This document shows, in pieces, positions 25,201 to 37,200 of a DNA stretch of 64,000 bases. The DNA comes from Trogon surrucura. Taxonomy: Eukaryota > Chordata > Aves > Trogoniformes > Trogonidae. The position numbers and the translations under genes are program-made. The stretch covers positions 52,312,635 to 52,376,634 of the forward strand of contig CM036619.1 of the NCBI GenBank assembly GCA_020746105.1. The letters run 5' to 3'. Each line of letters opens with the position of its first letter. The first letter of the stretch is position 1. A model generated the notes under the pieces. That model did not search any database, was not told where the DNA came from, and saw only the letters and a list, made by a program, of their open reading frames with translations.

Positions 25201-28200
25201 TCTTTCATGTATAAAATGCTGTATGTTTTGGTGACCAGGGGGTTACTTTGTTTTGAGCTATATTGCTGCTTTAAAGAAAGTCTACAGGTAAAATAAAATG
25301 CGTTGGATTCAATTTTCAGACCTTTAGAAACCTTATCTTATTCTGACTTTAAAAATCTAACCTCAGGGTTCATCTTTCTGTTTTTCTTCCAAAAATTAAT
25401 GAATTCCTGTTTCTCCCTCCATATACAGTAGGAATGTGTAAATTGGCATACCATTAAAGCAATGACTTCTCAGATCCAGCTTCTTTCTTTTGGCTGAGCT
25501 CTGTATATGTGCTCTTAAAGATAAGTTCAACTCTGAGTTTGCCTGGCCAGTTGTACATTTGATCTCATCTTGGAAAGAAACATTCTGGATTTCACTAATG
25601 ACTGCTTGAAACAAGCTGCTGTTGTGTGGAGAACTGAACTGCCACCTATCTCTTAGACATATTTTGGAGATGGAAGGACTAAGAAATTATTCGTTAACAC
25701 TTTTGCTGTGTAGGCTTTTTGACTATGAATATTTTCAGCTCTTAGAAAAGAAAATTCAGTGATCTGTTTTCTTGCAAATTATATGCTTTCAGTTTGTTCA
25801 CACACATCAATTTCATTTTAAAAACCACCCTCAAGTACTCTTTGCTTATGTAGTATACCATTTTAGAGTATAAAATAACTTCTTGTTTCTCTACTATTTG
25901 TGATATGTGTTAAAATGGATTAAAAATTATATTTATTGCTGCTTACATAAACTCAATTTCCAAGTGTGGTTGCAGAAAAAAATAAAATATTTGAGCATTA
26001 AGCCGTAACTTAGAACATACCTTTTTGGCTACAGACTTCAGACTAACTAGTGTTCTCTTGCTCTTTGCAAAAAACCAGCCCCCACACCTGACACTTGACT
26101 CTGTTGGGCAGCGAGTCCTTAATCCGAGCATACTTCTAAATTATTAATGCTGTTTTAATGAATAAATAGCAAAGCAATAGGTGCTGAGTAGTGCCCTTCA
26201 TCTGGTTTCAGAGTAGGAGAGTAACGTAAAGGGTCATGAGGAGAATACATGATCTTCTGTTTGTATTGTAGCTTCTGTCTAGTATCTGAAAAATAAAAGT
26301 TACGAACCCTGTGCAATTAAAACAGATTGTTGAGCATCATAATTAGCTGTTTCCAATTAAGAGTTAAGACTTAAGTCTTGAGAGTTTATTAAATAAAGCT
26401 TTTCATCAGTGAAGAGTGGGATAAAAGCTATAATGCTGTTTGATTGCCTTGAAATGTTTGATTTTTGTAAAAACCAAGAAGATGGTGGTAAGCTGTTGCA
26501 AATATATTGCTGTTCTTAATGATTATTTTTATTTATTTTATTAATATTATTTAATGATATTATTTTGTTTTATATAATATCCTTCCAAACATTCAGGAAA
26601 ATGGCTCATCATTGGTCCACCTTGAAGCAACTCACAGCCAAAAGACAGGCAGCAGCAGAACTGTAGGAGAAAAACTAATAGGGGATGGATGTGGGAATTT
26701 TCTTTGTGGAAGATGATTATGTTTACTGCAAATAGGATAACAGAGGAAGAATTACCTGGTTTTTGTATTTCATGAAATAGAAGTAATTTGTTCGAAACTC
26801 ATGGGAGTGATGCTAATTTTAATGTTAGGTAGAGTTTGTTCTGTGATTTTGAGGTTTTGTGGGTTTTTGAAAGATGGAATTCTAAATTCTGTACTTGTTC
26901 TTTCTCCTGTTTCACTCCATGTTAGCCTCTGTCTTGAGTTTCCAGAAGATAAGTTATTAAAGACCTGTCTGATCAGATGACTGTTCTGTTGAACTTATCT
27001 ATTGTGCTTGCAATTGACAAATACCTTTTTTGTTTGTTTGTTTGTTTTGTTCAAATAGGATGCAGGACAGAAGAGATTTGGTGCCATTTCCTGTAATATT
27101 TGTGGAATGCTTTACACTGCATCAAATCCAGAGGATGAAACCCAACATCTGCTATTTCATAACCAGTTCATAAGTGCTGTAAAATACGTGGTAAGAAGAT
27201 CTTATCTTCTTAAAGACATAGCATTAGCTCTTATTTGCTGTGTATGAGTTACATTTCATATTACATTAAATCATGTTTTAATAGTAGGCCATAAATAATC
27301 CACTTTGGGAAATAAACATATAAAAATATTTAGTAGGAGTGGTGTTTCATTGCCATTGTATTCTTTCTGTTACAATTCTGTGATCTTGGGGGGTGATGAT
27401 GGTGATAGGAAAACAAAGGAATGTGTCACTGTTCTGAAAGTGCTAAAAAGTTTCAACTGGTGTTTACAATAGTTGGCTTAATTTAAAGAGTTGATTGTAC
27501 TGTTTTTTGTAATTGTGTAATTTTAGATGACTTCTAAATTGATTAATTATATGTAATTTGAAGAGAAACTGCCTAGGCATCCAGCTGATACAACTTCATA
27601 GTATATCAAAACTTGACTGACTTTATAGTGTAATCATAATCTCTAAATATAAAGTCCAAAATATTATTTCTTAACTTCATGATACGTGCTGTTTCTGAGG
27701 CTCAAATTTGAAAAATTCTGTACAACTTAAAGTATATTGTAAAATCAGCTACTTTACACCAGCTGATATTACAAGACCTAATAGGAAATACCTGTTCACA
27801 TGTCTGAAATCCAGAACAGAATCCACAAAGCCTATTTTCTTTATCACACATGTTACCTTCAGTACTCTACACTCGAGTAGATAAGACCTCCAGGATAACT
27901 GAACTGAGGCCACCAATTCATTTCATGTAGGTACCAAATGCCTATTGGGCTACTTTTAAATCTCAAGTTCAATTTTATCCCACTGTTTACAAATATAAAG
28001 GTACATCTGCATAACTAAAGTGTTTGAAATTGTTTGGTAAATAGTTGTGTTCTGCTCTTCGTTAGTTTTTGCTGAATAATGGAGACGTCTTGTAAAATCT
28101 CTTCTGATACGCATTAGCTACATCGTAGGACGAGACTGGGCAGGAAGTGTGATGGAGCAGAGTACATTAGAATGGCAGCATATAATACATTTCCCTGTTT

Positions 28201-31200
28201 TATTCCAGTTTGTCCTATGTCCCTGTTCCATGCCTGCCCCCCATCACGTGCTTTCATATCTTAAATATTATCAACGATGCAAACAAAATTTACAGAGAAT
28301 GGTGTTAGTTCCTTTGCACAGAAGCTGGCAGATGTGTTCAATAGTTAAAGCTGGCATGTTCATGGAAGTAGTAGGAAGCTGCACTGAAGGTTGAGTATTT
28401 TGAAAGTTGAAAGAGCTGAAATTTCTCACTTGTATGTGTGTCTAGAGTAAAAAGCAGACTGCCTTAAACCAGTTGTAAGTAACAATATATGAAGCTAAGT
28501 ATGTTTTAAATTTGAGGAAAACTTCCCTGTTTTCTCAGTTGCTAGGCATCCCTTTAAAATATCACATGATGTGTACTCAAGCAAATTATTTGTGTTGTCA
28601 GTTCAGTGAGTAAACAGTTCCATCTCTGAAATCTTTTAAGACCAGTTGTGTTTCGTGACATTGTAGACAACTATAGATGGTTATTCTTGACTAGAAACTG
28701 TAGAGTAAGAGGCAAAGGAAGGAGTCTTACAAGTCTTTAAATTCCCTTCTGACTTTTTTTCTTTTTTTTTCTTCCTCAACAATTTGATTGATGCTCAGTT
28801 TTCTGCATGGGTTTTTCCCCTGCTAAACCGATGAGTCTTTAACACTAGTCATTTGACTCGTAGTCAGTGGTTCTTGGTTGATTGTATTGCGGTAAGATCC
28901 ATGACAGAAACATCTTCACTTCCTCTTAGAAAGTAATTTGGATTTTAGATGATAAGTCTTCTTGCTGGTGAATTAATACACTAAGTCTCTACTTGTGAGT
29001 TTTTAGTCATCCAGAAATAGCAAAAGAATGATCGCTAATTACCCTACTTTTGCTAGGAAGTTTCTAGTGGGGGTTGTTGGGAGAGAGAATGGCTCAGAGG
29101 TGTGATATGCTTGATTTCCAGATACTTTTGTGTAGTTACTGTGTTGAAACTAGAATTACTTCCCTTTCCCTGTTAACTGAACAAGTAGCATCACAGAATT
29201 AAAAAACTTGCACTAGAGGATGTCTTGGTAACTTCTTGGTTAGGCTTTCTGGTCCAGGAAACTCTGGTCTTGGTGACCTTGGTATGTTACTTTATTAGCT
29301 CTCCAGATATTCTTTTTTTATGCAGTTAATATATTGGGCATTATTGTTGCTTTGGAGGCCATTGTAAGGTATCTTAGAAGCATTTTTCATTCTCTCATCA
29401 TTGACATTCTTCATTCCGTATGGTGCAGTCCCACTCTGATTTGAAAAGGCTTTTTCTCAAGTTTTTCGTCCCTTTTGAGTGCCTCTGGTTACGTGCCCAG
29501 TAGTTCCATTGAGGATTCATTTCACAGAATCACAAGAAGGTGGCCGATACACACTATTGTGCTTGAGCTTCTGGTGAAAATGGACTTTGTTAGTGTCTTG
29601 CGCACCTGCATCCAGCTGCTTTGTAAGCAGCCCGAAGATAGTTTGCATCAAATAATAAATTATGTACTGTTTTCAATAAAATACAAGTTCTGTTTTTATT
29701 TTTTTAAAGGCCTATCTTGTTTCCTTTAGTAAAAATTTCTTTCTGGTCTCTAGAAACTCCATGATGCCCCCAGAAGCAGGACAGGCTAACAAGGAGATGG
29801 TGTTGGGATACTTGTTTTGTCTGGAATGGCTGATAGAGAGAAAGGAAACGACAGGCCTTGTGTGGAGAGAGGAAGTTCGGCAAGTTTAATGTCATTTTCT
29901 AGATTTGGGAACAGAAGATTGGCAAGGATTGGTATAGGTTTTCGAAAGGTTGCCATTTGCTATTAATAGAAGCATGTGAATTAAATAAGCAAGAAGGTAA
30001 GGTGGTCAAGGATAGTACCAGAGCAGGAACAGATTAGTGTGGGAGGTGTCCCCTCCTGCAGACAAATGGAGCAATCTGTCTCACTGTCCTTCTGGTTTCA
30101 GACATCTGAAAGTCTCCAGAAAAAAATACGCTTTTCTAGCATGTGTGTGCCTTGAGGGATGATATATACATCAAGTGCCAACTCCAGCAGGATGGATATG
30201 TGGTTCAGTTTTATAAAATCCTTTAGCCATGATATCACACAATATTAATTGTGTATCCTCTCTGTCGTACCACATAGTATCAGCTTAGTATTTCTGCAGA
30301 TTTGCTTTGAAAGCAAGACATTATTTTTAATAATGTTTTTGAGTTGCAAACTCAGGAACTTAGGTTAGGAAATACATGTGAGTTCAGGTGCCCAATGCAA
30401 ATGCACTTAATTTGTTTGTATTTCAAGCTCATCCTTTTAGTTAACGATGTCTTGAGCTAAAGAAAGTAAAAGAAGCTGTCGTGTCTCATTAGGTAACATT
30501 TTAAATAGCTTTTCTGCTCTAACTACACCCACGCTCATTTGTGAGGTTCCTAAGATTTTCAGATTAATAAAAAAAGGAACATTTGACTTTTTGGGACCTA
30601 AGGTTAATAGAGTATCAGGATTAAAGATGATGATGAACTTCATGGTATCTTAAAAAGATTTCATGCTTGTCTTGCTTTGGATTAATTCCAAAAGTGATAT
30701 ATCTGCACAATATAAATCCTAATAATATTTCAAATAAAGTTCTTACCTTTAGCTGTCTTCTGTAAGAATCTTAGTTCTGACAGAGGGTAGTATGTAGTAG
30801 TTACATCCAAGGATCTTAATGTGTTCACAGTCAAAACCTCATTCAGCATATTACATTCATAGGAAGGAGGGGCAGAGAATGTGAAATTTGATGGAGTAAG
30901 GAAGAAAAATGCAGTAGACGCATTCTCTGCTACAAATTATCAGGGGTAAAAGCACACAGAATTTCATACTAAACTTGATTATTAGGGGAAAATTCCATAA
31001 ATGCTTTTTGTAGTGAAGTCTAAGAATTATACAGTATAAAACACATTTTCCTCACTACCTCAATATTTTTGAGGAAAAAAACAGTATAAGAAAAAACTAC
31101 CACCAATTTTCATTTATTTGTATTTATTTGAAAAGTAGGGAGTACAGATGAGCCAGAGCTGAGATACATAGAAAGATACCAGGTTTGCTGTTTCATTTCC

Positions 31201-34200
31201 TATTCTTAAATAAGAAGTTTTACAACATGAGGAAATGCATGGGAGCAGTCTGTAGTGTCTCCTAACTTAAGCTTTTAAAGACAAATCTACATCAGTGATT
31301 ATTTTAAATTACAAATAGAACGTATTTCATGTGAAATTGAACACTGCACATCTCGGTTACTGTCTTATTAATGTCAGAGCCATCTTTACAGCTGTATTCT
31401 ACGTCATTGGTTTTATACATATATAATATCCAGAGAAAGCAGTGCACTACGCAGTGCAGTTCTAATTACTGCCCTCACTATTTGATGACGTGGTAGACTG
31501 CTCATCTATTGCCTTTTTTTGAAGGATTTCTTTCTTTTGTAATTCTGTTGCCTTTGTACCTTAACAAACAAGCAGAAGCAATATTTAATCTTGTTTGAAT
31601 TGGGAGGAAAACTTTGAGGTAGATTAAAAAAATGAATTAACCGTGCATTGCAGAGTTGCCTTATGTTCTGTAGGATAAATAGGTGTGATGTGGAGGGGAG
31701 GATGCAGCAGTTCCTGTGCTACTGCTGAGGTACTGTACAGCACCAGTCTGCCCAGTTGTGGTGCTTAGACCGTATGTGCCTTGTGCTACTGCTGGTAATT
31801 TGTGGATGAGGATAGATTTCTGACATCAGGGAGGAGTGGTATGACCGTCTTCTTTTACTCCAGGTCTCGCAGAACATGTCCTGGTGGGAACAAAAGCTTC
31901 CCTTTTAACTTCTTGCATCATCGCAAGCAATGCTACACCAATGCTTGGGCATTTGATTCAACAGCAAATAAGTCTCAATGCCCTGAAGTAATCTCAATTA
32001 GAAGGAAAGGAAAAGCATTTTTTTCTGACATCGCAGTACAATATTATAAAGTATATTGGAGACATATGCTTTTGTTTCTTACTATCGTAAAACATTCTTG
32101 CCATCTGCCTGAGTGAAGGCGTCCCACTTTAGTTCTCTGTGATTAAAATGCCTTCCAGACTATTGTATTTTGGTTTAATAGTGTTAAAATAGCGACTTTT
32201 AAAAAAACCAACCAAAAAACCCCAACTAACCCAAAACATTAATAGGTGTGTTCAGTGATACTGTCTTCAGTAAGATACAGATACTAAAGCATATTTTGTG
32301 TATTGCAGATATGTAATAGGCTCAGTCCCAGCTGAAGCTGTAGCACGTTTTCCCTAACAGCTTTAATATGAGAACATGAAAGAGCTGTGACCAGTCTGGT
32401 GCATTACTTCCATTTGTCTGGCTTAAAGGGAGCGCAGTTCATTCCTTACTAAGGTGAACAGTAAGGATACTGCAGATGCAGATACTTAGGTGAAATGTTA
32501 GTTTTTCTTTCTGAAATTCCTAGAGCTGCAACAGTAGTAAAGGAATATGACTTAAGATTTTTAGTGAAGACATTTTTATCCGAGCTTAGGGTTTGCAGAA
32601 AATTTTTTGAAAGCCACCGCTAAATGGTGCATTTGTAAATAAAGTCAAAAATATTTCAATTCAGAAACTACTTCTCCTGTGAATATAATCTATCCCTGTA
32701 TTATACTAAGCACTTAAGAAAATGAACAAGGGGACAATAATGAAAATTATGAGCTCTAAGTATTTAAGTATTACAAGAGTTTTAACGAATTTAATTTTAG
32801 ACTTACGCTAATAGACTGTTGCTTAAAAGTTTAACAGCAGTATGATATTCGGAATTTTTTTTTCATAGGATTTCAGTTTCTTGGAAATATCTGGCTGTAA
32901 CATTAACAGGATACCTTAATCTAAAACTAAGGTTGGATTCTCTGCATTAGGCCTGCAAGCTAAAATTTAGATTTTAGTGCTCTTCATTGCAACTTTGTGG
33001 ATGCTGTGGTGGTAGGATTATCAAACACTTTGCATTTGTCTGCTGAGTGATGGTCACAGTTCATTTAAAATAGGCTATGGGAAGCTTTTGCAGGGCCAAC
33101 AGGTAGCCGAAAGGCAGCAGAAGACAAGACATTGGGAGAGGAGGGTATTTGAGTTTGGAGAGGAGGGTATTTGAGTTTGGAGAGTAGTAATCCTTGCCTG
33201 AAGCTTTTGACACCTTTCCTGAAAAGTGTGTCACAATCCTGGTGCCTGCCTGCATGTTGTGACACTGCTGTTTACTGCTCTTTGTGTTCAGACTGTAATG
33301 CATATGAATTCAAACAGGATCTTCATTTTTGTTTGTATTTCGTGCAACTACTACCGAGAAGAAAAGCAGGCAGGATTAAAATGACGTCTTTGGTGCAAAC
33401 ATTGCTGTGCTGGGTCCTAAACTTGTACTTAAATAGTTCCAGGGCTACCAGCAAGTAGATAAATCTCTCAAGTTATTCTCTTCATGGCTTGGTTGGGGTA
33501 AGGGAGTAAAATCAGCGTTGTTAACATGAGTTACAGATCCAAGTATTGTAACAGTTAAGTTTGCCATTTTTTTGGTGGTAGTATATCTGGCATTCATTCA
33601 GTGCCAAATTTCATTGCTTGATCTTCAGGTGAACGTTGTTCTGTGGGAAGGTACAGGTTTCAATGAGAATTATTCCATCAATATTGTTTCTTCAAAGGCT
33701 TTTTTGTTTAAAGTTGCTTTGAGTAAGACTTGTCGATCAGCCTTTTGAGTGGCTGAAATTACTTCTGCATTCAGTATTTTTAGGTCCCATCAAAGCAACT
33801 TGAGTTCTAATATCTACCAGTCCCATCTTACTAGATTTAAGTGGCTTTTTTGTTTTGTTTTTTTCCATGCAGGTACTGCTCATTATTCACCACGAGTGTG
33901 GATCTGAAGAAGAGTTAATTACCTCTATTTTTTTGAGTATGTTTATACTTCAGATACACACAACGTAGTCTCCTTCCCCATTAGATTCTTAGAAGGTAGT
34001 TATAAATTTTTTTCTAGTATCCTTCTTGTGGCTTTAACAGTTATAATCAGTAACAAACTATTCCTTACATTTTGGGCAACTGCATGCCAATCAGTTCACT
34101 TAGAACCTCCTGGAGGTCTTTCGCATGCCAAACTTTAAAACTGAGTGTGTATTTGTGGAGGTAACTATGTTAAAAAGAAATCTTTTAATAAAACTTAGGG

Positions 34201-37200
34201 TTTTTCTCATTCACTGGCCTTTGGAAATAACTGTGACATAGGTTTGGAAATCAGTTTTGTGAGCTGAGTTTGCTACTTCTAAGATTTGCTACTTTTAAGA
34301 TTCAGTTTGCACTGCAGTCCTGGGGGGAAAAAAATCTAGCTGGGAAATTATAAGACACTTTCATAAATTGTTTCTAGATATAGTTAGGCTGTTGTATAAA
34401 TAAGTTCATATTATACCTATTGTGTTTATTTTAAAAAGCTAGCTGAAGTTTCCTTCTCTAGCAAAGCAACTGCTAAGTAGTGTGAAGTCTCTGCATAAAT
34501 TCAGTGTCTAGAACAATAATGTGCAATTTCTGTTTGTAAAAGTACGTCTTGTATATGGTTTAGATAAGTGTTTGTTTTATTTAGGGTTGGAAAAAGGAGA
34601 GAATTTTGGCTGAATATCCTGACGGAAAGATCATAATGGTTCTTCCTGACGACCCAAAGTATGCACTTAAAAAGGTATGGTGAGAAGGACTGGACTTTTA
34701 TAGCTTACCTGGTTTGATGTTTTTATGTAAGTCATGAGAACGTTCACAGGGAAGTTTTGTATAATTTTTGTGTGAGCAGTGGAGGTTGGACTCAAAACTG
34801 CAGTGCTTCTGTAGCTTTTTCCACAAAGGGGTCAGACATCTCACTCTTATGCACTGCTCTGCTCCTCAGAGAGATGATGAGTCTCAGCAGGAGTCAAAGG
34901 CAGAGCTGGAAAGAGCATCAACCAACTGATTTTTTTAAGATATTTATTTTTATATATACTTGCTGAAAGTCTGCCAGATATTTAATGTAATATAAACTCC
35001 CTACTATATTTAAGCAAACTGAAATGTATTGACTTTATTCCGCAGCACGAATACAGCACTGTTCTCTAAACGATTTTTGGATTAAACCAGATGTGGGTGG
35101 AAAGTGGCCTCAAAGTCATCTGGGCCGTTCCCATATCCAAAGCAGAGTCAACTTTGGTTATGACGCATCTGACAACTTTCCAAAACTTCAAACACCGGAG
35201 GTTTTTCTGACCTCTTCAGACTCTGTTGCAATGTTTTGCTCTCTGTAACATTAGGAAAATTTCCCTAAACGTCCAACAGACTCTCTACTGCAATTAAGCT
35301 CAGTCGTGCTAATCATACTGCCCTAGCTGTTTCTTTTCCTCCTTGCAACAGCTTTTTGTTTTGTGCCGGAACAAACTCTGGTTGTTTCACCGTGAGAAGA
35401 TTGATGTGATGTGCTGTTTTCTAGTTTATACTCCTAAATAATGTTTTATAGAGCTCTGATCATTGGCGTACTTTTCTCACAGTTTATTTTCATTTGTGCC
35501 ATTTCTCTTGTCTCTCTTGAAAGTCTTTATCTAAAGCTGGGCACAGTACATGAGTGGAGAGTTAGGCTAGCCAGCAAAAGTACCCTGCTGGTCTGTCTTC
35601 GTACATCTTAATATGTCATTATATTTGTGGTTTCAGTAGCGTGGCATTGATTCTGTTTAGCTGAGGGTTTGCTGTGACTCTTTTACAGCACCACTGTCAC
35701 AGGATCGCAGAATGGTTGAGGTTGGAAGAAGCCTCTGGTGACCAAAATGATGCCTGGGACAGTTCTTTCTGACGGCATGACTGTAGTGGGTTTTCTTACA
35801 GAATTGTTTAAGTTATTGAATTGAAAAGAAATGACAAATTTTCTGTTTGCATTATTTAATACAGATACATTTATTAATGTTGTTTTTCCTAGTGTTCTGG
35901 TGTATTATCTTCATTTTAGTATATTCATTGCACACCCATTTTCATACTAAAATGACTGAAGAAAAAATTATGTAAAGTACCTAAGTGGGGCAGAGGAAAG
36001 GAAGACTGTAGCAAATTAAGTCACTTAGGATAGAGTTCTCTGTAGTTCTGTGTGGTTCAAGTTGAGAGAATCTACAACTGTCACCACTCTGGATATCAGA
36101 GTCCACAGTTTGATTATTTCTGTTCTCTCTATTATCATTTGACTAATTGAAGTTTGGACTTAATGGAAGGTGACTTGGAGGGCTCTACTCTTCCTATTTC
36201 TATCCAAGTATTTATTTAAGGAGCATTTATGCTGTGTTGTAGTTTACTTAGGATAATCCTTAACTTAGCTTTCAGTGTTCCAGATAACTTAGTGCTTTCT
36301 TGCAAATCTCTATTTTTCTGTAAATTTCTACAAATGTCTATTTACACGTGTTTCTTATACAGCATTTAAACTTACTTTGACAGGTTGAAGAAATTCGAGA
36401 AATGGTAGACAATGACTTGGGATTTCAGCAAGCTCCACTCATGTGTTACTCTAGAACTAAAACTCTTCTATTTATTTCCAACGACAAAAAAGTTATTGGC
36501 TGTTTAATTGCAGAACATATCCAGTGGGTAAGTGATTGAATTGGAGAAAGACAATCAGTGTCAGTGCTTAGAACACTTCCCTCCTGGAAAGGCCAGGCTG
36601 GATGGGGCTTTGAGCAACCTGGTCTAGTGGGAGGTGTCCCTGCCCTTGGCAGGGGGTTGGAACTAGATGATCTTTAAGGTCCCTTCCAGCCCAAACCATT
36701 CTATGATTCTGTGCTTAGTGATTGTGTTCTTCAGGTGTTCTGAAACAACAGAATTGCCTTGGAGTTTTAAGCCTAGCCATTTAGCAGATAAGTATTCTGT
36801 TTATGTCTTTTCCACAGAGGAGGAGACTTGTGGTGGTACACCATTCTTGAAATAGTTACTCCTTTTTGTGTAGCTGACACTGAGCCCAAGATGCATGTAT
36901 GGTGTCATACTTGGCACAGACCTGCTCATCTAAAACTTGCTGTGGCCAAAGGGTGGAATTTTTCTTCCTCTAATATTCTTACGCTCGTTCTGGCCCTCCT
37001 CTTGCTCGCTGACAAGCAGATTCAGTTCCCTGCCCAGCAGAAATCCATCGGGGCTGAAGAAGTGGATACTTGGTTGGATTGAGTTGAGTTACTGCAGGGT
37101 CAAACAGCCTCACAACGAATGGAAGCAGGGGGCAGAATTGTGTGGTGGGCGGCAGGACAAAGAACTTTGCTGCCAGATGCAGTACTAAGAACTGATGTCA

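Larger units (their letters stand above)
16976..27058 (+). other. ESCO1: ESCO1 intron 6 (10.1 kb)
   Basis: This is the largest ESCO1 intron and is AT-rich. It holds a solo ERV LTR (21,538-22,060), a candidate cryptic exon (22,791-22,849), a 750-bp antisense CR1 (23,371-24,120) and several T-rich runs (for example about 24,331 and 24,840). I see nothing else recognisable. Confidence 0.8.
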
